From Acidimicrobiaceae bacterium (GTDB taxonomy: Bacteria; Actinomycetota; Acidimicrobiia; Acidimicrobiales; RAAP-2): a DNA stretch of 64,000 bases. Positions 9,576 through 18,757 of this stretch are shown in pieces. The notes under the pieces were generated by a model. That model was not told the origin of the DNA. It saw only the letters and a program-made list of their open reading frames with translations, and did not search any database. Position 1 is the stretch's first letter. Each line of letters begins with the position of its first letter. The DNA is taken from positions 1 through 64,000 of the forward strand of contig CANGMP010000002.1 in assembly GCA_947455165.1 (NCBI GenBank). The letters run 5' to 3'. Made by a program: the position numbers and the translations under genes.

Positions 9576-10403
9576 TTGTTTGAGTGCGTCATCAACATTT
9601 CCGAGGGACAAGACGAGCCACTCCTGCGCCAGTTTGAGCGCTCGGGTGGCTCGTCGTTTCGTCACCGTCACAGCGACCCCTGGCATAACCGGTCGGTCTA
9701 CACGCTGATTAACGAACGAACCGAGCTACTGCTTGATGCTCAGTGGATGGTGCGCAATGTCGTTGATGCCCTGGACTTGGAGTTTCACGAAGGTGTGCAC
9801 CCCCGCTTTGGCGTCGTTGACGTCGTGCCGTTCGTGGCCCTCGACCCCACCGAGCGATCCGTTGCCCGAGAACTACGCGATCAGATGGCCGCTTGGCTCG
9901 GGGACCTCGGCGTCCCGACCTTCCTCTACGGCGAAGTCAACGGCGTTGAACGCACCTTGCCTCAGGTACGGCGTGAAGCCTTTGTTTCTCTCCAGCCCGA
10001 CTTTGGCCCGGAGCTGGCCGACCCCGAAACCGGTTCGGCCGCGGTCGGAGAGCGCCCGCTGCTCTTGGCCTGGAACATGTACATTTCCGGCGTCGACCTG
10101 GCAACCACGAAAACCCTCGCTCGCGACCTACGCCGACCCGGCATTCGCACGCTGGGTCTCGAGGTCGGTCGGCGACTCCAAGTCAGTTGCAACCTCATCG
10201 ATCCCCTGAACGTTGGCCCCGAACAGGCCTACGACGCCCTGAGTGCCCGCCTGCCGGCCGGTGCAGCCATTGACGAGTGCGAACTGGTCGGACTGGCTCC
10301 GCGGGCCGTACTGGACCACGCGGGGGCCCTGCGTTGGAGTCAGCTCGGTCTGAGCGACGAGCTGACTATTGAACACGCCGTGCGCTCGGGCGCCTCGGCC
10401 TAG
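9576..10403 (+). CDS. Glutamate formimidoyltransferase (FtcD N-terminal-type)
   Basis: FECVINISEGQD..., FRHRHSDPWHNRSVYTL, FHEGVHPRFGVVDVVPFVAL, AWNMYI are formiminotransferase signatures. TTG start. Confidence 0.85.
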   Translation: MFECVINISEGQDEPLLRQFERSGGSSFRHRHSDPWHNRSVYTLINERTELLLDAQWMVRNVVDALDLEFHEGVHPRFGVVDVVPFVALDPTERSVARELRDQMAAWLGDLGVPTFLYGEVNGVERTLPQVRREAFVSLQPDFGPELADPETGSAAVGERPLLLAWNMYISGVDLATTKTLARDLRRPGIRTLGLEVGRRLQVSCNLIDPLNVGPEQAYDALSARLPAGAAIDECELVGLAPRAVLDHAGALRWSQLGLSDELTIEHAVRSGASA

Positions 10404-10411
10404 ACGTGCAA

Positions 10412-10438
10412 AGAGCCCCGGGTTGTCCCCGGGGCTCT
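10412..10438 (+). terminator. Rho-independent-type hairpin after the formimidoyltransferase gene
   Basis: Perfect 11-bp stem AGAGCCCCGGG-ttgtc-CCCGGGGCTCT between convergent genes; no strong U-tract. Confidence 0.8.
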
Positions 10439-10454
10439 CTACGTCGACTTCAAA

Positions 10455-10733
10455 TTAACTAGCGGCGCTGCGGCGCTCTACGGCGCGAGCTCGGCGCAGG
10501 CGGCGGCGCTCACGCTCACTCATCCCACCCCAGATGCCGAACTTCTCGCCGTTGTCGAGCGCGTACTCGAGGCAGTCCTCACGGACGACACAACCGCGGC
10601 AGACCTCTTTGGCCTCACGGGTCGATGCGCCACGCTCGGGGAAAAAGAGATCGGGGTCAACGCCCATGCAGTTCGCACGGGACTGCCAACCGCGGTTCTC
10701 CAAACCACTCAACAAACTCGTGATGTCTTCCAT
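10455..10733 (-). CDS. WhiB-family Fe-S transcriptional regulator (second copy)
   Basis: ANCMGVDPDLFFPERGASTREAKEVCRGCVVREDCLEYALDNGEKFGIWGGMSERERRRLRRAR. Confidence 0.93.
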   Translation of the reverse strand: MEDITSLLSGLENRGWQSRANCMGVDPDLFFPERGASTREAKEVCRGCVVREDCLEYALDNGEKFGIWGGMSERERRRLRRARAVERRSAAS

Positions 10734-10745
10734 CGGTTCCTCCCT

Positions 10746-10781
10746 GACAACAGCTCTGTTGTCACCGTTGTAATTACAACG
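10746..10781. promoter_or_regulatory. Two adjacent palindromes upstream of whiB (candidate operators)
   Basis: GACAACAG-ct-CTGTTGTC (10746-10763) and CGTTGTAATTACAACG (10766-10781), both just upstream of the whiB start at 10733. Confidence 0.55.
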
Positions 10782-10867
10782 ATGTGATTGTTATGCCAAT
10801 TACGACAAAATGCAAATGGAGATGGGAAAACCCTGATGAGATGTGCTTTGCCGGCCGAGCCGTTTTT

Positions 10868-10888
10868 GAAAAGTCCCAGAAAACTGGG
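10868..10888 (-). terminator. Possible terminator for the 10895-11320 gene
   Basis: On the minus strand CCCAG-TTTT-CTGGG followed by ACTTTTCAAAAA, directly after the stop at 10895. Confidence 0.45.
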
Positions 10889-10894
10889 CCAGAA

Positions 10895-11320
10895 CTAGTT
10901 CTGGGGTGCGTAGGCGGTGAAGGTCTGCTGACCTACGGTCTCGCCGCTCTCATCGTTGATGAGACGCATCTGGTACTGGCCGGGTGCGAGGTTGAGACCG
11001 AACCACTTGGCCGACCACACAAAGTCAAGTTCTGCGTCGTGCGTCGAGTCCGAGGCCGGGGTCACGATCTTGTCGGAGAAGCCGTATTCGAACGGGTTGC
11101 CGCCATCGTCACTACCGAGGGCCGGGGTGCCGTCTTCCTTGAAGATACGAATGGAGACCTGAATTTCACGTCCGAGCTCTTCGGGATCGAGGTCAAAGAG
11201 ACCGGCCACACCCATGGGGGTCGGGAAGTTTGCCCAGATCCAGGTGAGACCGCCACCCATGAGGTACAGGCGGCCGTTGTGGACTTCAGCGTCGTCGCAA
11301 AGCAGCAGAGTGGTCTTCAT
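10895..11320 (-). CDS. Conserved hypothetical protein, DUF6941-like
   Basis: MKTTLLLCDDAEVHNGRLYLMGGGLTWIWANFPTPMGVAGLFDLDPEELG... has a recognisable actinobacterial domain pattern; the family name is from memory. Confidence 0.6.
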   Translation of the reverse strand: MKTTLLLCDDAEVHNGRLYLMGGGLTWIWANFPTPMGVAGLFDLDPEELGREIQVSIRIFKEDGTPALGSDDGGNPFEYGFSDKIVTPASDSTHDAELDFVWSAKWFGLNLAPGQYQMRLINDESGETVGQQTFTAYAPQN

Positions 11321-11417
11321 GGTGACTCCTTGAGTTTTTCAACCGTCACAAGAACGGTCTTTGTCTAAATGCTAATACCGACCCGAATCTTTGCCAAGAC
11401 AAAGTTTTCGCTCGTTA

Positions 11418-13409
11418 TCAGGCGTTTCGGCGGTTCTTTACGAAGTCATCGAGGACGTAGCGACCCAGGTTGTCAATATCGGTATAGAAGGTCCGGCCAC
11501 CATTGACCTTGGCAATCTGCTCGACGAAGGGGAACTGGCTGCGCTCAATGTCCAGCGCGAAGGTATTGATGGTGATGCCGGACTTCGTACAGCGGAGCAC
11601 TTCGGCCATTGTGAGATAGAGCGTCTCGCGGACCGGCGGCCACGAGAAGAAGGGCTGACCGTCGGGCTGGAGGTGGGCCGTCGGTTCACCATCGGTGACG
11701 ACGATGATCTGCTTGGTGCCCTTTTCTCCGCGCATCAGGTGGCGCGAGAGCGCGAGGGCGTGCTGCAGGTTCGTTCCGTACTGGTAATCGACCGTGAGGA
11801 AGGGCACGTCTTCGACCTTGATTTCGTGTGCCGTCTCACCAAAGCCCACGATGGTGACAAAGTCCCGCGGGTAGGCCGTGGAGATGAGGTGCGAGAGTGC
11901 CAGAACCATCTTCTTAGCCGGACCCAAATTGCCGCGCATCTCCATTGAGAGCGACAGGTCGACGCAGATGACGGTGGCTGAGCGCACCGTGGCCTCGTGT
12001 TCTTCAACTTCGAAGTCTTCGGGCAAGAGCCGCACTGGCGTTCCGGGACCCTGGCGAAAGACGGCGTTGCGGAGGGTCTTGCCTAAGTGCAGGTTGACGG
12101 CCTCGCCCGGCTCCCAGGGCTTGGAGGTCTCTTCCCGGTCGTGACCCCGCGACGTGCTGGCGTGGCGGTGGGCACCAAAGGCTCCGCCGCGAAGTTGGGA
12201 GAAGAGGTCGCGCAGCGCCGAGCCAGCAATCTTGCGCATGCCGCGGGCCGTCAGTTTGGTCTCACCCTTAGACCGGTCAATGAGGCCATTCTCGGTGAGG
12301 CCTCGCATGGCTTTTTGAAGGCGCTCGACGTTTCGCGCCGCGTCGGGACCGAGATTGCGACGTACGGCTTCGACGTCAATCTCCGGTAAGCGGTTTGCTC
12401 CCCCGGGTCCTTCGAGGAACTGTTCAAGGTTGCGCAGTTCGGCGATCTCTTGCGATCGGTCGGTCGCTTCTGCGAAGCGACCCGGTTGGCCGCCGCGGTA
12501 GCGATTTGCTCGCTGCCAGTCAATGTCGGGGGTGGCTTGGCGAAGGTTTCCGACGAGTCGGTTAAGCGCCAGGTTGAGGTCGAGGTTTTCCAGCATCTGG
12601 CCAAAGAGACCGCGCAGCTCGGCCTGCTGGTCGGCCGAGAGGGAGTTAAACATCGCCTCGGCCGCCGCGGCCCGTTCGGCCATCATGCGCACGACATCTT
12701 CGAGGGACTCAGCGCCCGGGAAGAAGTCGCCGTATTCGGCCATGAACTCATCGAAGGTTGGGTCGAGGTCGTCACCACGACGTTCTTGTTCGATCATGTC
12801 CGACAGGGCATTCATCATGTCGCGGAGGCGAGCCATTTCGGCCTCATCGGGGTTCGCGAAGAACTCCTTGTTGGCCTCAAAGTAGGTATTGAGAATGTCC
12901 TCTCGAAGTTCGGCCATCATCTCTTCGTAGGCCTCACGGGCTTCAGAGGAGACAAAGTCGTAGTTCTGATAAGCGCTCAGACGTTCGCCGAAGCGATCGG
13001 GCATGAGGTCTTGCTGCATTCGCTTTTCGTTGACGAGGTCGGTCGTCACCTCGAGACGTCGTTCATCACCGGATGATTCGGCCTCGTCGAGCAGTTCGTC
13101 GAGAGCCGTTCTTTCGAGCTGTTCGATCGACTCGAGGCGCTCCATTAGCTCAGCCAGCTGACCTTCGGGGTCGGCCGAACTTTCGAGTTCGCGACGACGT
13201 TCGCGGGCCTGTTCGAGTAACTCGCGCAGACCCTCAATGCGTTCGCCGTCTGAGGTTTCTAGACCTTCGTACGCGAGACGGTCAAGGACCGCGTCGAGGT
13301 CGCCGTACTCGAGAAGCTCATCAAGGACGTACTCGAGCAAGTCCTCAGCACTGAGGTCGTCAAAGTCATCACCGTCTCCGGCGCGACGAAAGCCGTAGCG
13401 AACTGCCAC
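11418..13409 (-). CDS. VWA-domain protein (MoxR/Mg-chelatase partner type)
   Basis: C-terminal VWA with MIDAS VICVDLSLSMEMRGN and IIVVTDGEPTAHL; ends directly adjacent to the upstream AAA gene. Confidence 0.85.
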   Translation of the reverse strand: MAVRYGFRRAGDGDDFDDLSAEDLLEYVLDELLEYGDLDAVLDRLAYEGLETSDGERIEGLRELLEQARERRRELESSADPEGQLAELMERLESIEQLERTALDELLDEAESSGDERRLEVTTDLVNEKRMQQDLMPDRFGERLSAYQNYDFVSSEAREAYEEMMAELREDILNTYFEANKEFFANPDEAEMARLRDMMNALSDMIEQERRGDDLDPTFDEFMAEYGDFFPGAESLEDVVRMMAERAAAAEAMFNSLSADQQAELRGLFGQMLENLDLNLALNRLVGNLRQATPDIDWQRANRYRGGQPGRFAEATDRSQEIAELRNLEQFLEGPGGANRLPEIDVEAVRRNLGPDAARNVERLQKAMRGLTENGLIDRSKGETKLTARGMRKIAGSALRDLFSQLRGGAFGAHRHASTSRGHDREETSKPWEPGEAVNLHLGKTLRNAVFRQGPGTPVRLLPEDFEVEEHEATVRSATVICVDLSLSMEMRGNLGPAKKMVLALSHLISTAYPRDFVTIVGFGETAHEIKVEDVPFLTVDYQYGTNLQHALALSRHLMRGEKGTKQIIVVTDGEPTAHLQPDGQPFFSWPPVRETLYLTMAEVLRCTKSGITINTFALDIERSQFPFVEQIAKVNGGRTFYTDIDNLGRYVLDDFVKNRRNA

Positions 13410-14834
13410 TTATCGGTTCCTCGACCGGTACAGCGCGCGGGCGCCCGAGGCGTCCTTGGCGAGGCGCTTGGTGAGGTGGAGCCCTTCGAGAACGAACTCG
13501 AGGGCGGCGGCCATTTCGGCCGGTCCGGCAGTTGGACCCGCAATGCGACGCACCGGTGGCTCCAGGACCGGCATGTGGGCCAAGACGCTCAAGTAGTCCT
13601 GGGCCGGTAGGTCGTCTCCGACGTGAACTATGACCTCTTCGGTGAAGGCGTCGACGATTTCGCCGGCTTCCTGGAGAGCCACGTTCTCGGTGAAGCACTG
13701 ACGGGTGGCCAACGTGACGAGACCGGCAATCAAGAGACTGGGGTCGGTGTCGTCCATGGCGTCGATTTCGATCTTGCCCTGCGTCGATTGGACCATGGCG
13801 CTTAGGTCGCTCACGCGCGGTACGACGGTCTCTTCGTGAGTGCGCAGCGATCGGCGCAGAGCGTTGGCGATCACCGTCTCGTAGTTCGCAATGGAGAGTC
13901 GAACTGAAACACCCGAGCTCTGGTTCACGACGTGGCTGCGGCGGGCCACGTGGCTCACGCGGGCCACGATGTCGTCGATGAACCACGGCACGGTGATGGC
14001 CTTGTCGGTGGTGGGCAGGTGCGACTCTTGGCGAATGATCGAGATTTCCGTTGCGATGTCGAGTGGGTAGTGAGTACGAATCTGCGAGCCGAAACGGTCC
14101 TTGAGTGGCGTGATGAGTCGGCCGCGGTTGGTGTAGTCCTCGGGGTTGGCCGTGGCGACGACCATCATGTCGAGGTCGAGCCGCACCAGGTGGCCACGAA
14201 TCTGGACGTCGCGCTCCTCGAGGACGTTCAAGAGTCCGACCTGAATGCGCTCAGAGAGGTCGGGAAGTTCATTGATGGCAAAGATGCCGCGGTTCGACTT
14301 GGGGACGAGACCAAAGGAAAGGGCTCGCTCGTCGTCGAGGTAGAGACCCGAGGCGACCTTGATGGGGTCAATCTCACCAATGAGGTCAGCCATTGAGGTG
14401 TCGGGCGAGGCCAGTTTCTCGGCGAAGCGGCGTGAACGGTGAACCCACTCAATCGGCGCTTCATCGCCGAGCTCTTCGATCTGCGTGCGCCCGAAGATTG
14501 AGATTGGCGCGTAGGGGTTATCGCGGACGTCCGAGCCGGCCACAACTGGCATCCACTCGTCGAGCAGTTCCACGAGCGAGCGCACCAGGCGGGTCTTGGC
14601 CTGGCCGCGCTCACCCAGGAGGATGATGTCGTGGCCAGCCAAAATGGCCGTCTCCACCTGCGGCAACACGGTGTCTTCGTAGCCCTGTACGCCAAGTGAC
14701 AGCGGCTGGCCGGATGCGATACGCGCCTCCAGGTTGGTGCGCAACTCTTCGTGGATTTTCTTCGAAATCCAACCGGAGGCCTTCAAGGCTCCGAGGGTCG
14801 TTGGCAACGTGGCGGGGGCGGTGGGGAAACTCAT
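13410..14834 (-). CDS. AAA+ ATPase, Mg-chelatase subunit I/MoxR-like
   Basis: Walker A GHDIILLGERGQAKTRLVRSL; NRGIFAINELPDLSERIQVGLLNVLEERDVQIRG; MMVVATANPEDYTNRGRLITPLKDRFGSQI. Confidence 0.88.
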   Translation of the reverse strand: MSFPTAPATLPTTLGALKASGWISKKIHEELRTNLEARIASGQPLSLGVQGYEDTVLPQVETAILAGHDIILLGERGQAKTRLVRSLVELLDEWMPVVAGSDVRDNPYAPISIFGRTQIEELGDEAPIEWVHRSRRFAEKLASPDTSMADLIGEIDPIKVASGLYLDDERALSFGLVPKSNRGIFAINELPDLSERIQVGLLNVLEERDVQIRGHLVRLDLDMMVVATANPEDYTNRGRLITPLKDRFGSQIRTHYPLDIATEISIIRQESHLPTTDKAITVPWFIDDIVARVSHVARRSHVVNQSSGVSVRLSIANYETVIANALRRSLRTHEETVVPRVSDLSAMVQSTQGKIEIDAMDDTDPSLLIAGLVTLATRQCFTENVALQEAGEIVDAFTEEVIVHVGDDLPAQDYLSVLAHMPVLEPPVRRIAGPTAGPAEMAAALEFVLEGLHLTKRLAKDASGARALYRSRNR

Positions 14835-14973
14835 AGAGAAACTCTAGGGAATCGGTGAGACCCTCGCCCCCAGAATCCGTCACGGGACTGTAAAGGAGGC
14901 ACCCAGTCCTGCCTACAATGAACAACGGTTGCCTAAGGCGACCAATCCCCCGTTGTTTGAAGAGAGGAAAGCC

Positions 14974-15792
14974 GTGACGGCCGTAGAAAGCTCGACGCAG
15001 GTGGTACTAGGTGGAACGCGCGGAGGTCCAGATGTGGCCACGCTGCGTCAGGACCGTTGGTGGCTCCAACCAGTTATCACCGTTTCAATTTTGACTTCAT
15101 TCGTGATTTACGCCACGTGGGCGGCCTTTCAGGGCGTGAACTACTTCGTGGGCAACCTCGGCGTTCACGAACTGATCAGCCCCTTCTATAGCCCGTGTGT
15201 CTCGACGGCCTGTGTAGACGGCTCCAACAGCGTGGGCTTTGCGCTCAACGTCGGCAGCCTCTCCCCTGCGTTGATCATCCTGATCTTCCCCCTGGGCTTC
15301 CGCATGACCTGTTACTACTACCGCCGTAGCTACTACCGCGCGTTCTGGTGGAGCCCGCCAGCCTGCGCCGTGGCCGACAGCCACGCGAGCTACTCCGGTG
15401 AGACCCGTTTCCCGCTACTCATGCAGAACGCTCACCGCTACTTCTTCTACTTCGGTCTGGCCTTCAACGCCCTGTTGACCTACGACGCCATCCGCAGTTA
15501 CCACGTCGTTGGTGGTGGCTGGGGCGTCTCGGTCGGTTCGCTGGTGCTGACGTTGAATGCCACCCTGCTTTGGCTCTACTCGCTCAGCTGCCACGCCTGT
15601 CGCCACATCTGTGGTGGTCAGCTACGTAGCTTCAGCTCGCACCCCATTCGTTACAAGCTCTGGAAGATTGTGACTCCGCTGAACGCCAAGCACATGAACT
15701 TCGCGTGGGCCTCACTCTTTGTCGTGGCGCTGACCGACGTTTACGTCCGTCTCGTCGCTTCGGGCACTATCCGCGATCTCGTTTTCTTCTAG
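14974..15792 (+). CDS. Succinate dehydrogenase membrane (cytochrome b-like) subunit
   Basis: Multi-TM protein immediately upstream of sdhA/sdhB, with conserved His/Cys (ALLTYDAIRSYH, SLSCHACRHICGG). GTG start at 14974 after an AGAGAGG RBS. Confidence 0.75.
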   Translation: MTAVESSTQVVLGGTRGGPDVATLRQDRWWLQPVITVSILTSFVIYATWAAFQGVNYFVGNLGVHELISPFYSPCVSTACVDGSNSVGFALNVGSLSPALIILIFPLGFRMTCYYYRRSYYRAFWWSPPACAVADSHASYSGETRFPLLMQNAHRYFFYFGLAFNALLTYDAIRSYHVVGGGWGVSVGSLVLTLNATLLWLYSLSCHACRHICGGQLRSFSSHPIRYKLWKIVTPLNAKHMNFAWASLFVVALTDVYVRLVASGTIRDLVFF

Positions 15793-15800
15793 GAGCTGAC

Positions 15801-17618
15801 ATGACAACTACTGCAACCGAACACCACGAGTACGACGTACTCATCATCGGCGCCGGTGGCGCCGGTCTGCGTGCGGCCATTGAGGCCAAGCAGCGCGGAC
15901 TCAAGGTCGGCATCATCACCAAGTCACTCCTCGGTAAGGCCCACACGGTCATGGCCGAAGGTGGCATGGCCGCAGCCATGGGCAACGTCTACGAAGAGGA
16001 CAACTGGATGGTCCACTTCCGCGACACCATGCGTGGTGGCAAGTACCTCAACAACTACCGCATGGCGGAGCTGCACGCCAAGGAGTCCCCGGACCGCGTC
16101 TGGGAGCTCGAGCAGTGGGGCGCCCTCTTTGACCGCACCAAGGACGGCAAGATCCTCCAGCGTGACTTCGGTGGCCACCGCTACGCCCGTCTGGCGCACG
16201 TCGGTGACCGCACCGGTCTCGAACTGATTCGTACCCTGCAGCAGAAGGTCGTCTCGATGGGCACCGACGTGTTCATGGAGTGCAAGGTCCTTCGCCTGCT
16301 GCACGACCAGGACGGCAAGATTGCTGGTGCCGTCGCGTACTGGCGCGCCAACGGTGAGTTCGTAACCTTCTCCGCCAAGGCCGTCATCTTGGCCACCGGT
16401 GGTGTTGGTAAGTCGTGGAAGTTCACCTCCAACTCATGGGAGGGCACCGGTGACGGTCACGCCATGGCCATGTGGGCCGGCGCTGAGCTCATCGATATGG
16501 AGTGCATCCAGTTCCACCCGACCGGCATGGTCTGGCCACTTTCGGTGCGAGGCATTCTCGTCACCGAAGGTGTCCGTGGTGACGGTGGAGTGCTTCGTAA
16601 CTCCGACGGCGAGCGCTTCATGTTCAACTATGTCGCTGACATGTTCCGTGCCGAAACAGCCGAATCAGAAGATGAGGCTGACCGTTGGTACGACGACCAC
16701 GCCGCTGGACGTCGCCCCCCGGAACTTTTGCCCCGTGACGAAGTGGCTCGCGCCATCAACACTGAGGTCAAGGCCGGTCGTGGATCACCCCACGGCGGTG
16801 TCTTCTTGGACATTGCCTCGCGCCGTTCGGCCGAATTCATTCGTCGCCGTCTCCCCTCTATGTACCACCAGTTCATGGAGTTGGCCGGCGTGGACATCAC
16901 TCGTGAAGCGATGGAAATCGGACCGACCTGCCACTACATCATGGGTGGTGTGAAGGTTGACGCCGACACTGCCGCGACCAAGGTTCCTGGTCTCTTTGCC
17001 GCCGGTGAAGTTGCCGGTGGTATGCACGGTGCCAACCGCCTCGGTGGAAACTCACTGTCGGACCTCATCGTCTTTGGTCGCCGAGCCGGTATGGGCGCCG
17101 CCGACTACGTCGAAGGCATGCAGGGAACTGCGAAGTTCCAGCAGGGTGAAGTTGACGCCGCCATCGCCGAGGCGCTCGCGCCGTTCAACCGTGAACAGGG
17201 CGAGAACCCCTACGACATCCAGCGTGACCTGCAGGAAATGATGCAGGCCAACGTCGGCATCATCCGTACAGGATCCGAAGTCGAAGAGGCCATCAACCAG
17301 CTCGAAGTCTTCACCGAGCGCGTGCAGAACATTGCCCTCAAGGGCGGCCGCCAGTACAACCCCGGTTGGAACCTGGCTACCGACCTGCCGAGCATGCTCA
17401 CGGTGTCCAAGTGCACCGCCCGCGGCGCACGGGACCGTAAGGAATCACGTGGTGGACACACCCGTGAAGATTTCCCGGGTACCGACGCCCAGCTCGCCCA
17501 GGTCAATATCGGTCACACCCTCGAGGGTGGCGACTGGACTGCCTCAATCAAGACGGAACCAATTCCGTTGCTCCCAATTCCTGCTGAACTCAAGGCACTC
17601 CTCGAGGAGGGTAAGTAA
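15801..17618 (+). CDS. sdhA: Succinate dehydrogenase flavoprotein subunit
   Basis: FAD motif YDVLIIGAGGAGLRAAIEAKQRG; HTVMAEGGMAAAMGN; CIQFHPTGM; AGEVAGGMHGANRLGGNSLSD. Confidence 0.95.
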   Translation: MTTTATEHHEYDVLIIGAGGAGLRAAIEAKQRGLKVGIITKSLLGKAHTVMAEGGMAAAMGNVYEEDNWMVHFRDTMRGGKYLNNYRMAELHAKESPDRVWELEQWGALFDRTKDGKILQRDFGGHRYARLAHVGDRTGLELIRTLQQKVVSMGTDVFMECKVLRLLHDQDGKIAGAVAYWRANGEFVTFSAKAVILATGGVGKSWKFTSNSWEGTGDGHAMAMWAGAELIDMECIQFHPTGMVWPLSVRGILVTEGVRGDGGVLRNSDGERFMFNYVADMFRAETAESEDEADRWYDDHAAGRRPPELLPRDEVARAINTEVKAGRGSPHGGVFLDIASRRSAEFIRRRLPSMYHQFMELAGVDITREAMEIGPTCHYIMGGVKVDADTAATKVPGLFAAGEVAGGMHGANRLGGNSLSDLIVFGRRAGMGAADYVEGMQGTAKFQQGEVDAAIAEALAPFNREQGENPYDIQRDLQEMMQANVGIIRTGSEVEEAINQLEVFTERVQNIALKGGRQYNPGWNLATDLPSMLTVSKCTARGARDRKESRGGHTREDFPGTDAQLAQVNIGHTLEGGDWTASIKTEPIPLLPIPAELKALLEEGK

Positions 17619-18397
17619 TGACTGACGTAACAATGCGAATTTGGCGCGGTGACGCCAATGGTGGTGAGTTCGAGAACTACACGCTTGAGCAGAATGAGGG
17701 CGAAGTCGTCCTCGACGTAATCCACCGCATTCAGGCCACCGAGGCACCCGACCTCGCGTGTCGCTGGAACTGCAAGGCCGGCAAGTGCGGTTCGTGTGCC
17801 GTGGAAATCAATGGCAAGCCCCGCCTCATGTGCATGACGCGCATGTCGGACATGCCCGAGGGTCCCGTCACGGTGACGCCGATGAAGACCTTCCCAATTA
17901 TCCGCGACCTCGTCACCGACGTCTCCTTCAACTACCGTCAGGCCGAGAAGGTGCCAGCCCTGCTGCCACCTCCCATGCCTGAAGGCGGTTACCGCATGTT
18001 CCAAGAAGACGTGGAGCGCGGCCAGGAGTTCCGAAAGTGCATCGAGTGCTTCATGTGCCAGGACGTCTGCCATGTCATCCGTGACCACGAAGAGAACAAG
18101 CAGCACTACGCCGGTCCGCGATTCTTCATTCGCTACGCCGAGCTGGAGATGCACCCGCTGGACACCAACGACCGTCGTGACTTGGTTCGTGAAGAGATGG
18201 GTCTCGGCTATTGCAACATCACTAAGTGCTGCACCGAGGTCTGCCCTGAGCACATCAAGATCACTGACAACGCCATCATCCCGTTGAAGGAGCGTGTCGT
18301 TGACGCGCACTACGACCCGGTGGCGTGGCTCGGACGCAAGATCCGTCGCAAGACCAAGGTCTCGGCGGCCGACGCGGCCGTTCAGCCAGCCCCGTAG
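17618..18397 (+). CDS. sdhB: Succinate dehydrogenase iron-sulfur subunit
   Basis: 2Fe-2S CRWNCKAGKCGSCAVEINGKPRLMC and 4Fe-4S/3Fe-4S CIECFMCQDVCHV...CNITKCCTEVCPEHI. Confidence 0.95.
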   Translation: MTDVTMRIWRGDANGGEFENYTLEQNEGEVVLDVIHRIQATEAPDLACRWNCKAGKCGSCAVEINGKPRLMCMTRMSDMPEGPVTVTPMKTFPIIRDLVTDVSFNYRQAEKVPALLPPPMPEGGYRMFQEDVERGQEFRKCIECFMCQDVCHVIRDHEENKQHYAGPRFFIRYAELEMHPLDTNDRRDLVREEMGLGYCNITKCCTEVCPEHIKITDNAIIPLKERVVDAHYDPVAWLGRKIRRKTKVSAADAAVQPAP

Positions 18398-18403
18398 TAA
18401 GCC

Positions 18404-18757
18404 ATGGTCGACTTCTTGAGCGCGGACTGGTTCCGCTCCATGAATGAGGCCCTGGAGGCGGTGACGCCTGAATCTGCATCAACGTGGCGGGTGGTGTTCG
18501 AGTGGGCCGATGGCCCCTCGACACTCCCCCACGCGATGACGTTGAGCTCCATTGAACGCTCCGTTGCAATCACCCTCGGTGACCATCTCGCCGCCGACGC
18601 CCTCGTCACCATGAGTTACGTTGATGCCAAGAGTCTCTTTGACGGTTCACTCGAGCCCGCCACTGCTCTGCGCGAAGGACGGTTCAAGCTCCGTGGCGAC
18701 ACCGAAGCCATTGTGGCTATGGCCAACGCGCTTCGCAGCGCTGTAGCGAGCGCTTAG
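18404..18757 (+). CDS. SCP2-like (sterol carrier-type) small protein
   Basis: RSVAITLGDHLAADALVTMSYVDAKSLFDGSLEPATALREGRFKLRGDTEAIVAMANAL resembles an SCP2 fold. Confidence 0.6.
   Translation: MVDFLSADWFRSMNEALEAVTPESASTWRVVFEWADGPSTLPHAMTLSSIERSVAITLGDHLAADALVTMSYVDAKSLFDGSLEPATALREGRFKLRGDTEAIVAMANALRSAVASA

Noticed and set aside
10889-10904. Palindrome CCAGAACTAGTTCTGG
   Set aside because: Overlaps the stop codon of the 10895-11320 gene; no flanking regulatory context, so probably part of the 3' hairpin region.
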